NCBI GenBank assembly: GCA_902783815.1 | Contig: CACZSM010000092.1 | Coordinates: 1 to 7,637 of the forward strand | DNA length: 7,637 nucleotides | Direction: 5' to 3' | Origin: an uncultured Ruminococcus sp. | GTDB taxonomy: Bacteria; Bacillota; Clostridia; Oscillospirales; Acutalibacteraceae | Translations under genes and position numbers: made by a program | In this document: piece by piece, positions 1 to 6,598 of the stretch | Position numbering within the stretch: position 1 is the stretch's first letter | Layout of the letters: every line of letters begins with the position of its first letter | The notes under the pieces: model-generated | Seen by the model: the letters and a program-made list of their open reading frames with translations, nothing else | What the model was told of the DNA's origin: nothing | Database searches by the model: none

Positions 1-1491
1 GCCGAAGGCTCGGATATCCAAAAAGAGGAAGAACCTCTACAAGAGGAAAAAAGGGAGGAAACTCCTGCAGAGATCGCTGCAAGAGTCAAACGGGAACAGC
101 AGCAGCGTGAAAAGGAAAGAGCTGAGACTGAAAGAGCTCAGCGTCTTAAGGCTGAAAGACAGTATTTTGAAAGTAAACCCTTTGAAGAAATACGCAGAGA
201 ATATACTAAGAATCCATATTGGGTGCTTGTCCGCCTGATAAGACATATACTCGTCATGGTATTCGGCATAATTCCAAAGGATACCGACCGTCCGGATTAC
301 AAGGAGCGCCGTCAGATGCTCATTGATAAGAAGGAGGCACAGAAACAGGAAAAGGCAAAGCACGATCAGATGGAGGCTTACTACAAAAAGTATGCTCAGA
401 CCTTCAAGTATCGTACTCTCCGTAAGATAGCTGACCGTAAGTTCCAGCGCAAGCGTAAGCTCGCTATGAAGAATAAGCCAAGACCTGAGTATAAGTCAAA
501 GCTCACTCCGGAACAGCAGCTCGCTGTGCAGAAGGAAATGAATGCGCTCTACAAGGAATATCATGTAAGCGTATTCGAGCATATACGCCGCTGGTTTACC
601 GGTGAAATTGAAAGAATAAAGACCTGGCGCAATGAGTTCGATGAATCCGACAGGAAATTCTTTAAACAGCTTGGCGGAATAATTCTTATGGTACTGCTTG
701 CAGCTGCCGTATGCTTCTCAATATATGTTACCATTTGTACTGCAACCGGAAAGCCTGTTGATATCTTCGGCTACAGCGTTCTCCGTGTTGAAACGGGCAG
801 TATGGAGCCTACCCTCCATGTCGGCGATTATATAATAGTGCAAAGGCGTGACCCGGATACAATCAGAGTCGATGATATCATATCATTCTATTCGGAGGAT
901 CCGGAAATAAATGGTATGCTTGTAACACACCGCGTCGCTTCTCTGAATAGTGACGGTACATTCACTACTATCGGAGATGCAAACCCCGTTACCGATACTA
1001 CCGCTGTAAGATCAGAAATGATAATGGGTGTGTATGTAAGAAAATCCGTATTCTATATGTGGCTCGGCTCCTTTGCCGATACAAGCAAGCTGTTTATGCT
1101 TATCGTGCTGATACCGCTTACTCTTGTTTCCATATATGAGCTTACTACTGTTATAAAAATAGGTAAAAATATCCATGAGGAAACAGAAGAGGACAGAGAA
1201 AAAGCTGAACGAGAGGCTATAGAGGACTATAAGCGCCGTATGCGTGAGGCTATAGATGCGGAAAAGAAACGGCTCGAAGAGGAAGGCTATGACCCGGATG
1301 CCGGAAGCGGTGAACCGCCGCCGGAAAATGAACCTTCTGAACCGGAGGAGGTTGTAAAACAGCCGGAGGATAAAGATGAAGACTATGATCCGTGGAAATA
1401 CGGCGAGGTATTGTGGATAGAAAGAGATCCCGAAAAAACGGAGCCTGAACATGAGATCGAATGGATCGGAGAAGAGGTGGATGATACATGA
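1..1491 (+). CDS. SipW/ER-type signal peptidase I (family S26B) with long charged N- and C-terminal extensions, 5'-partial
   Basis: The frame is open from base 1, so the gene starts upstream of the window; a GTG at 223 is internal, with no ribosome binding site before it. The 496 visible codons give, in order: a very charged Glu/Lys/Arg coiled-coil-like segment (codons 1-70), a hydrophobic but Arg/His-containing stretch (about 73-92), more basic helical sequence, membrane segment 1 (about 225-245), the catalytic domain, membrane segment 2 (about 364-386), and a 110-residue tail that turns acidic and Pro/Glu-rich. Catalytic signatures are GSMEPT (Ser codon 267), VTHRV (His 310) and GDANPVTD (Asp 326 and 332). 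His in place of the bacterial general-base Lys places it in the archaeal/ER/SipW branch. It should cut signal peptides outside the membrane, with both extensions in the cytoplasm. SipW proteins are usually far smaller, near 190 residues. Its stop overlaps the next start (ATGA). The substrate is unknown. Confidence 0.9.
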   Translation, partial: AEGSDIQKEEEPLQEEKREETPAEIAARVKREQQQREKERAETERAQRLKAERQYFESKPFEEIRREYTKNPYWVLVRLIRHILVMVFGIIPKDTDRPDYKERRQMLIDKKEAQKQEKAKHDQMEAYYKKYAQTFKYRTLRKIADRKFQRKRKLAMKNKPRPEYKSKLTPEQQLAVQKEMNALYKEYHVSVFEHIRRWFTGEIERIKTWRNEFDESDRKFFKQLGGIILMVLLAAAVCFSIYVTICTATGKPVDIFGYSVLRVETGSMEPTLHVGDYIIVQRRDPDTIRVDDIISFYSEDPEINGMLVTHRVASLNSDGTFTTIGDANPVTDTTAVRSEMIMGVYVRKSVFYMWLGSFADTSKLFMLIVLIPLTLVSIYELTTVIKIGKNIHEETEEDREKAEREAIEDYKRRMREAIDAEKKRLEEEGYDPDAGSGEPPPENEPSEPEEVVKQPEDKDEDYDPWKYGEVLWIERDPEKTEPEHEIEWIGEEVDDT

Positions 1492-1949
1492 CACAGGAAG
1501 AATTGATGAAAAGACGAATGATACGGGCTATTGTGCTGTTTTCGCTGACCCTTCTTGCACTGCTGATATTCATTGGTCTGTATGTAGATGAAACCAACAG
1601 AGTACAGGAGACCTACCGTACACAGTTCAATTCCTATCTGACTCAGGCATCTACCTCCATCGACTCCTACCTTAATGCGGAAGGCGACTTTCCGCTGAGG
1701 TACCGTAGGATACTTTCGGATATCAGCAGCGCTAACAGCTTCGCTTTCCTGATGACGGGTCTGACAGAAGAACAAAAACGCAGCTTTAATGAGCTTCAGA
1801 CCTGCCTTATGAAATATCCGGAACAAATGCAGGATAAAACTCGTCTTGAAGCTATGAAAACGGCAATAAAGGATATCGGTGAAAATCTCGATAAAGGATT
1901 TGAAGAAGCAGCGGAGGTAGTGGCCTCCATAGACAAGAAAGGATTTTGA
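1488..1949 (+). CDS. Small single-pass membrane protein, unknown function
   Basis: I do not recognise a family. The 153-residue product has a short basic cytoplasmic N-terminus (residues 1-13, with MKRRM), one membrane helix at about 13-32, and a predicted extracytoplasmic domain of about 120 residues that is mostly polar and helical, with a single Cys and no obvious catalytic motif. It could be a type II membrane protein or an uncleaved signal anchor. The ATG overlaps the stop of the signal peptidase gene by four bases, and an AGAGGTGG ribosome binding site lies about 7 bases upstream, inside that gene. Translation of the two is therefore probably coupled. That tight coupling suggests the protein works with the signal peptidase, as a partner, an adaptor or even a substrate, but this is inference from position only. 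Confidence 0.8.
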   Translation: MTQEELMKRRMIRAIVLFSLTLLALLIFIGLYVDETNRVQETYRTQFNSYLTQASTSIDSYLNAEGDFPLRYRRILSDISSANSFAFLMTGLTEEQKRSFNELQTCLMKYPEQMQDKTRLEAMKTAIKDIGENLDKGFEEAAEVVASIDKKGF

Positions 1950-1959
1950 GTGATTTGCT

Positions 1960-2196
1960 ATGGCTAACTTTTTTAAAAAGCTCAAACTGAGAAAAGAGAT
2001 CAAAATCTGCCGCCAGACGATCGACGAGATCGAGCGTAAGCGTTCAAGGTCGCAGTCAGCACTGGTACAGGCGGTGCTGCTTCAGGAAACTCCGGATGAA
2101 AGAGATGTTGAATGGTTCAACAAATATACCGGTGAGATCACTGCCTGCCGTAATCATATGATAGATCTCCAGAAAAAGCTTGATTCACTGAAATAG
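1960..2196 (+). CDS. Small helical cytosolic protein, unknown function
   Basis: The 78-residue product has no membrane segment or signal peptide. It is rich in Lys, Arg, Glu and Gln, with two helical stretches (about residues 3-47 and 51-78) joined by a short ETPDERD segment. This suggests a helical hairpin or coiled coil. Two Cys residues (17 and 67) sit in matching CR contexts, one per helix, and might face each other; that is speculative. The gene lies 10 bases after the preceding stop, is the last gene before the terminator, and has only a weak ribosome binding site (GAGTGA about 7 bases upstream), so it may depend on translation from the upstream gene. No family is recognised. Position suggests a cytoplasmic partner of the charged extensions of the signal peptidase; this is inference. 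Confidence 0.75.
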   Translation: MANFFKKLKLRKEIKICRQTIDEIERKRSRSQSALVQAVLLQETPDERDVEWFNKYTGEITACRNHMIDLQKKLDSLK

Positions 2197-2250
2197 AAAA
2201 AAACTCAGGACGCTGCAACAGCTTATGAACTGTGCAGCGTCCGTTTTTTT
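2197..2250. terminator. Bidirectional intrinsic terminator between convergent operons
   Basis: GGACGCTGC (2208-2216) pairs with GCAGCGTCC (2234-2242). After one bulged A the stem continues as ACAG (2218-2221) with CTGT (2230-2233), leaving the 8-base loop 2222-2229. On the plus strand the stem is followed, after one G, by seven T (2244-2250). On the minus strand it is followed, after four bases, by seven T (the A tract 2197-2203). It can therefore end both the signal peptidase operon, whose last stop is at 2194-2196, and the minus-strand cyclase operon. The plus-direction T tract overlaps the stop codon of the minus-strand gene (2249-2251). Confidence 0.9.
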
Positions 2251-3127
2251 ATATATCGTTTTTTCTCTTGCCCGTTTTTATTTCATACATCTTTTCGTCC
2301 GCTGTGGAAAACAGCTTTCTCAGCCTGTCATTGTCACTCAGCTTCTCATGTACATATCCTACGGAAAAATCTGCCATTTCCTTTTTCCCATCTGCATCTA
2401 TCTCCGGTCTTCTGCTCATCATCTCATTTACTTTTTTACGAAAAACAGCTTCGTCTTCATCAGGAAGTATTACAATAAATTCATCTCCGCCATAACGGTA
2501 GCAATGTTCCATTCCGAAAGTATCAGCAAGAATATCCGCAGTTTCTTTCAGTATGCGGTCGCCCTCCTTATGACCATAGGTATCATTTATCATCTTGAAT
2601 TTGTCAAGATCAAGCATCATTACCGTTACTTCCCTGCCGGCATATGAATCGTAATCCTGACGGAGCGCAAGACGGTTCCTTATACCTGTCAGAGCATCCG
2701 TAATTGATATGCTCTGTAAATACTCGTTTTCCTTTTTAAGTTCCTGAGTAAGAACCTCAACCTCCCTGAATGCCTCGACCTCAGCTTTTTTAAGCTGACA
2801 TACGAATATCATATCAGCCATTATCCCTACAAGTGAAACTATGACTTTTCTGATATTTTCGTCTGTAAAATTCACAAAGCTGTTATCAGTTGAAAAGAAG
2901 TACAAGGTATAGAAAAGCATTATTACAGCGGAAACAACTCCTCCTCCATAGCCAAACAGTGCCGAACAAAAAACCAGCCCCGCAATAAGCACCATATTCG
3001 GATTCGGTATATTAACAAAATATACGACTGAAATGAGTACAGCCATAACTGCCGCTGAAATTATGATCTTATTCGGCAAGCTAACCTGCATCTGCATCAA
3101 TGTTGCTTTCCGTATTTTTTCTTCCAT
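2249..3127 (-). CDS. Membrane-anchored diguanylate cyclase (GGDEF domain)
   Basis: The 292-residue protein should make cyclic di-GMP from two GTP. About four membrane helices (residues 20-40, 44-60, 62-78, 92-110) form a small sensor-like domain; the layout and the FFSTDNSFVNFTDEN stretch recall the four-helix DUF4118/KdpD-type sensor, but this is tentative. A coiled-coil linker follows (about 112-140), then GGDEF (about 141-290) with DALTGIRNR (144-152), the metal-binding DLDKFKMIND (173-182) and an intact RYGGDEF (GGDEF at 213-217), so it should be active. The place of the inhibitory RxxD site reads FGME (204-207), so classical product inhibition is not expected. The ATG directly follows an in-frame TAA. 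The ribosome binding site AAAGGAG (3141-3147) is 13 bases upstream, rather far. It lies 38 bases after the EAL gene and is probably co-transcribed with it. Confidence 0.9.
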   Translation of the reverse strand: MEEKIRKATLMQMQVSLPNKIIISAAVMAVLISVVYFVNIPNPNMVLIAGLVFCSALFGYGGGVVSAVIMLFYTLYFFSTDNSFVNFTDENIRKVIVSLVGIMADMIFVCQLKKAEVEAFREVEVLTQELKKENEYLQSISITDALTGIRNRLALRQDYDSYAGREVTVMMLDLDKFKMINDTYGHKEGDRILKETADILADTFGMEHCYRYGGDEFIVILPDEDEAVFRKKVNEMMSRRPEIDADGKKEMADFSVGYVHEKLSDNDRLRKLFSTADEKMYEIKTGKRKNDI

Positions 3128-3165
3128 TTATATACTGATACTCCTTTGATAAAAATACCGCCGAC

Positions 3166-6141
3166 TTACCTTTCCTTCCAGAGTCTTGCGCCGACTATCA
3201 GCTTATCTTTTCCTGATTCATGCAGCGCTACGGCCTTCAGGATTATCCGTTTTGGCTCACCATCTCTGATTATCCGGTATTTAAGCTGGAAATCACCCTT
3301 TTCCTCTATTTCTTTAAGAACACTGTCCTTTGTGAACCTTGACAGAAACAACTCCAGATCCTCCGGATAAACTATCTTCTCTCCAAATACTGCCGCATTA
3401 TAAAAGAAATCCTCACCAGTCCTTGTCAGACCGCTTTCATTCAGATCTCCGGACACACTATACTCAATATAATTGCCGGTTGCCAGATCAACTGTGTACA
3501 AGCCCAGATATCCTCCTGAAAGCGCCATTACTCTTGCATACGCTGTTTCCTCTCTTTGTATGATCGCATCAGCCTCATGCTTCTTCATCATTGAATCTAT
3601 CACACTGATACCAATGATGACCTGATTGCTGCCTGGCATCATCCTTGTTATCTTCATATTTACATACACAGGCTCTCCGGTATCTATGACCCGGTATGTA
3701 TCCATATATACGCCACTCTCGTCAAGCTCACGCAGGATATTCTCCTTTGTGAAATCTGCAAGGAAACGCTCCCTGTCATCTTCGTATATACGAACAAGTG
3801 TATCCCGTTTTGCGGCTTCAAAGAACTTCTCTCCATGTCTTTCGGCCGCAATATCACCTATACCCTCCTGTGTACTGTATTCGATGTAATTTTCCGTTTC
3901 CATATTCACATAGTAAATATTATAGTAATTCGATGCAAGCGCTCTTGCGATCGCAGCATAGGTAGTACCCTCACTCGGCTCCGTTATCGAAAGCACAGCA
4001 ACCGCAACGGCTGTTCTTCCGGATACCTCATCAAATGCGACCTTCCTTGCCAGTGAATGTACTATCGAGCCATCCGGCATCTGTTCATCATATACCATCC
4101 TCGCACTGTTCTCACAGCATTTGCTCACAAAAGCCATAAAATTTGTGCCCGTCGGTGTGTAGTCCTCACTGAACCCAGTGTCCAGCTTCATGATATCCAC
4201 TCCGAAATAACGCCTCATAAACTTCCTGTAGGAAGGATTGCTGCGTACAAAACGGACTCCATCGCCTTTCCTCTCAATAATACCCATAGGTATCGTATTG
4301 AAAAAGTTATTGAAGCTCTTATCATCGGAATTTACTACCATTGTCAGGTCATACAGATTGACCCTTCCCATTGCATCATAATAATCACATTCTGCCGGAT
4401 TTTCATATCCTAATTTTTTCCCTGTTTCATATTCTTCTCTTAAAACCTCATATGGCAATGGTTTTGAAAAATAGAATCCCTGCAGCTTTGAACAGCCTAT
4501 CTCCTGAAGGAATCGTACCTGTTCCTCAGTTTCAACGCCCTCACATACGGTATCCACTCCAAGTGAAGTTGCCATACGCATAAGCTCTGTCAGTATTACC
4601 TTACGGCTTTCCTCAATATTGAATTTCCGCATGAATACCATATCAAATTTCAGAAGATTGAAATTTATACTCGAAAGCACATCCATTGACGAATATCCGC
4701 TTCCGAAGTCATCCATCCATACCGGGAACCCAAGAGCCTGAAAGCGCAGTATCTGATCCTTCATGAAGTCGAAATTACTGCCGACAGCACTTTCAGTTAC
4801 CTCTATTGTTATCTTGTCATGACCTATTCCGGCGGCGTCAACTCTTTTACGCACTTCTTCAACGATATCACAGGCTTCAAAGTCAGATCTTGAAATATTT
4901 ATTGAATGTGGTACGATCACAGATCCTTCAGATTTCTGTTTATTCATCTTCTCAAGGACCTGTTCAAGCATACAGATATCGAGCTTGTATATCTGACCGG
5001 ATTCCTCAAGCGGCGGTATGAAGTATGCAGGTGAAAGAAAGCCCTTTTCGGGGTCTATCCATCTTGCAAGAGCCTCTTCATCACATATCTTTCCATTGAC
5101 TGAACGCACGATCGGCTGATAATACACCTTTATCCATCCGTTCTCTATCGCCTTATCAATATTCATCAGCACATACTGACGGCGTTCTGCTTCATCACGG
5201 AGGTTAGTATCATAGTAGTTAAAGCTTGATTCATAAGTATTGCGTATCGCATCACAGGCTATTTTTGCTCTGTCGCAGGCAACGCTTATGGGTATCTCTT
5301 CACACGATGACTTGAATATGCCGACTCTTACCGGCAATGAATCTGTGCCGTTCATTTTCTCAAATTCTTTGAAGAGTTTTCTCAGCTTTTCCTCAAGTCC
5401 TTTTGAACAGACATATACCGCAAAATGGTCGCCGCTTATATGACAGCAATTTTCACTATTGAAATAGCTGATCAGCAGCTTTGCGAATTTTCTCAGCAGA
5501 TTATCACCCTCAGAAAATCCATGTTTGGAATTAAAGAATTTCATTCCGCTGAGGTCTATAAACAGCAATGCAGGATCGCCGCCGCATTGCATGATTTTAT
5601 CTCTGCCTATCTCAGCAAGTTCAAAGAAGTATGTCATATTCGGCAGACCGGTGAGGTAGTCGAACTGGCTTGATTTCAGAAGAGATGCCTCACGGATAGC
5701 ATTACTGAAATATCTTGCAAGACCAAGATCCTGATCCACAAGATCATCTGAATAAATACCCTCATCCGTGTACCAGACCTGTGCAAGACGCACTCCTGTA
5801 TCCGTAAAAAAGTGGCTGCCCTTTGCGTGGACTATAGTATATTCATCGGAATTCTTCTTCCTCGTGCGGTACACGACATCATATACGCCATTTTTGTCAG
5901 TCGCAAAGCTGAACGCAGCATTGGCTATTCTTGCTACATCGTCAGGATGGGCGTCCTTATACATATCGTGATCCATATCGTAGTAAGCCTTGGCTCGGTC
6001 CTCATAGCCGAACAGCTTGCAAAATCCATCAGATAATATTAGTGTGACGACTTTTTTTTCTACAAACTGATAAACTGCTACCGGCAGATGCAGACCTTCT
6101 ATTATTTTTCGTTCTTGTTGTGGGAATAAATATCTTTCCAT
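3166..6141 (-). CDS. PAS / degenerate GGDEF / EAL c-di-GMP phosphodiesterase with C-terminal PAS-like array
   Basis: This 991-residue soluble protein is predicted to hydrolyse cyclic di-GMP to pGpG. Domains: PAS (about 14-127, with HPDD); GGDEF (157-312) whose signature reads SGDHF (236-240) and whose DxD reads DLS (196-198), so cyclase activity is unlikely and a regulatory GTP-binding role is more plausible; EAL (322-572); a PAS-like region (about 612-722); and two similar PAS-like repeats (about 730-847 and 868-989). The EAL domain keeps EALARW (Glu356), Asn415 in SINIS, Glu447 in EVTES, DDFGSG (Asp477-478), Lys498 and Asp500, EGVE (Glu534) and Gln554, so it should be active. No membrane segment is seen. 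I chose the ATG at 6141 because AGGTGA lies 5 bases before it; an in-frame GTG at 6150 overlaps that site. It is the first gene of the operon. Having three sensor-like regions after the EAL is uncommon. Confidence 0.92.
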   Translation of the reverse strand: MERYLFPQQERKIIEGLHLPVAVYQFVEKKVVTLILSDGFCKLFGYEDRAKAYYDMDHDMYKDAHPDDVARIANAAFSFATDKNGVYDVVYRTRKKNSDEYTIVHAKGSHFFTDTGVRLAQVWYTDEGIYSDDLVDQDLGLARYFSNAIREASLLKSSQFDYLTGLPNMTYFFELAEIGRDKIMQCGGDPALLFIDLSGMKFFNSKHGFSEGDNLLRKFAKLLISYFNSENCCHISGDHFAVYVCSKGLEEKLRKLFKEFEKMNGTDSLPVRVGIFKSSCEEIPISVACDRAKIACDAIRNTYESSFNYYDTNLRDEAERRQYVLMNIDKAIENGWIKVYYQPIVRSVNGKICDEEALARWIDPEKGFLSPAYFIPPLEESGQIYKLDICMLEQVLEKMNKQKSEGSVIVPHSINISRSDFEACDIVEEVRKRVDAAGIGHDKITIEVTESAVGSNFDFMKDQILRFQALGFPVWMDDFGSGYSSMDVLSSINFNLLKFDMVFMRKFNIEESRKVILTELMRMATSLGVDTVCEGVETEEQVRFLQEIGCSKLQGFYFSKPLPYEVLREEYETGKKLGYENPAECDYYDAMGRVNLYDLTMVVNSDDKSFNNFFNTIPMGIIERKGDGVRFVRSNPSYRKFMRRYFGVDIMKLDTGFSEDYTPTGTNFMAFVSKCCENSARMVYDEQMPDGSIVHSLARKVAFDEVSGRTAVAVAVLSITEPSEGTTYAAIARALASNYYNIYYVNMETENYIEYSTQEGIGDIAAERHGEKFFEAAKRDTLVRIYEDDRERFLADFTKENILRELDESGVYMDTYRVIDTGEPVYVNMKITRMMPGSNQVIIGISVIDSMMKKHEADAIIQREETAYARVMALSGGYLGLYTVDLATGNYIEYSVSGDLNESGLTRTGEDFFYNAAVFGEKIVYPEDLELFLSRFTKDSVLKEIEEKGDFQLKYRIIRDGEPKRIILKAVALHESGKDKLIVGARLWKER

Positions 6142-6146
6142 GCTGT

Positions 6147-6152
6147 TCACCT
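6147..6152 (-). promoter_or_regulatory. Ribosome binding site that fixes the start of the EAL gene
   Basis: On the minus strand AGGTGA lies 5 bases before the ATG at 6141-6139 and matches the 3' half of the consensus AAGGAGGTGATC. A possible GTG start at 6150-6148 falls inside this site and has only an A-rich run upstream. The protein therefore most likely begins MERYLF, three codons shorter than the longest reading. Confidence 0.8.
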
Positions 6153-6224
6153 TTTTTCATTCCGGTTTATAGGGAGCATTACACAACTATCCGTTTTTTT
6201 CAGAGAATTCTAACAGTATTTTTT

Positions 6225-6256
6225 AATGATACAATAATGCCCTTTGGTGTATCATT
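6225..6256 (-). repeat. 9-bp perfect inverted repeat in the EAL operon leader
   Basis: AATGATACA (6225-6233) and TGTATCATT (6248-6256) are exact reverse complements separated by 14 bases. The repeat lies within the roughly 175-base untranslated leader expected if transcription starts from the promoter at 6323-6351. In that transcript it could form a hairpin with a 14-base loop. On the minus strand it is followed by A residues, not T, so it is not an intrinsic terminator. It could be an operator or an RNA control element; the arms themselves are what the sequence shows. Confidence 0.55.
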
Positions 6257-6322
6257 CCATACCTTTATTATCAGATCCCTAAAAAACGATCACATCCTGT
6301 GCACTTTAGCATACCTACATAC

Positions 6323-6351
6323 ATTCTACTATTTTTTGAATATTTTTTCAA
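6323..6351 (-). promoter_or_regulatory. Predicted sigma-A promoter of the EAL-GGDEF operon
   Basis: On the minus strand TTGAAA (6351-6346) and TAGAAT (6328-6323) are separated by exactly 17 bases, close to the TTGACA/TATAAT consensus. Transcription would start near 6316, giving a leader of about 175 bases before the ATG at 6141. The inverted repeat at 6335-6363 overlaps the -35 region and spacer. In AT-rich DNA such matches can arise by chance. Confidence 0.6.
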
Positions 6352-6363
6352 TAGTTATTCAAA
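6335..6363. repeat. Inverted repeat overlapping the EAL operon promoter (candidate operator)
   Basis: TTTGAATA (6335-6342) and TATTCAAA (6356-6363) are exact 8-base reverse complements with 13 bases between them, about two helical turns centre to centre. The arms flank the -35 hexamer of the minus-strand promoter: one arm is in the spacer and the other just upstream of -35. A dimeric regulator bound here would be placed to repress transcription. The arms are AT-rich, so chance is a real alternative. Confidence 0.4.
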
Positions 6364-6489
6364 CAAATATACAAAAAATTTTTGAAAATCCCATAAAAAT
6401 TCTATAATATGCCAATTCGCCATTTTGTATAATTATATTGTCTGAAATGTACACTTTTAACAAAATTGTTATATAATTCTCTGGAATGA

Positions 6490-6518
6490 TTGACTACTAC
6501 AGCAAAATGTTGTAAAAT
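6490..6518 (+). promoter_or_regulatory. Predicted sigma-A promoter of the receptor gene
   Basis: TTGACT (6490-6495) and TAAAAT (6513-6518) are spaced by 17 bases, each one mismatch from consensus. A TG doublet directly precedes the -10. The expected transcription start is near 6525, which is where the 5' arm of the leader hairpin begins. The resulting leader is about 90 bases to the GTG at 6617, or about 125 bases to the ATG at 6649. Confidence 0.7.
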
Positions 6519-6523
6519 AATTG

Positions 6524-6594
6524 TAAATTAGAAGAAAAATCTATGCTTTGCACAAAAAATTATCCTTTTGGCAGGGCATTATTCTTCTAATTTA
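6524..6594 (+). promoter_or_regulatory. Long leader hairpin in the receptor mRNA 5' UTR
   Basis: The arms 6524-6536 and 6582-6594 are perfect 13-base reverse complements. Inside an asymmetric internal loop (6 and 2 bases) a second stem forms between 6543-6551 and 6571-6579, 9 pairs with two G-U. After one bulged base a third stem forms between 6553-6557 and 6566-6570, 5 pairs closing an 8-base loop. This is about 27 pairs in 71 bases, starting at the predicted transcription start and ending 4 bases before the AGGAAGGAG ribosome binding site. There is no T tract after it, so it is not a terminator. It could stabilise the 5' end of the mRNA, bind a protein or ligand, or control access to the ribosome binding site. 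It does not resemble a riboswitch I recognise. Confidence 0.65.
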
Positions 6595-6598
6595 TTTC

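Noticed and set aside
223..1491. GTG at 223 as the start of the signal peptidase
   Set aside because: The frame is open back to base 1 with coherent charged coding sequence, and no ribosome binding site precedes the GTG. The gene is better read as partial at the window edge.
1012..2003. Overlapping minus-strand frames of 115-206 residues
   Set aside because: They are antisense to the signal peptidase tail and the small membrane protein. Their Phe/Ser/His-rich composition is typical of the reverse complement of Glu/Lys-rich coding DNA.
6225..6256. Inverted repeat as an intrinsic terminator
   Set aside because: The T run precedes the stem on the plus strand and becomes an A run after the stem on the minus strand, so it fits a terminator in neither direction.
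6372..6384. Palindrome made of an A run followed by a T run with flanking C and G
   Set aside because: It is low-complexity sequence and too simple to distinguish from chance in this AT-rich stretch.
6382..6477. Further TATAAT matches on the plus strand (6403-6408, 6428-6433, 6472-6477)
   Set aside because: The best of these has TTGAAA only 15 bases upstream, and the others lack a -35 at proper spacing. They are expected in such AT-rich sequence and are weaker than the 6490-6518 site.
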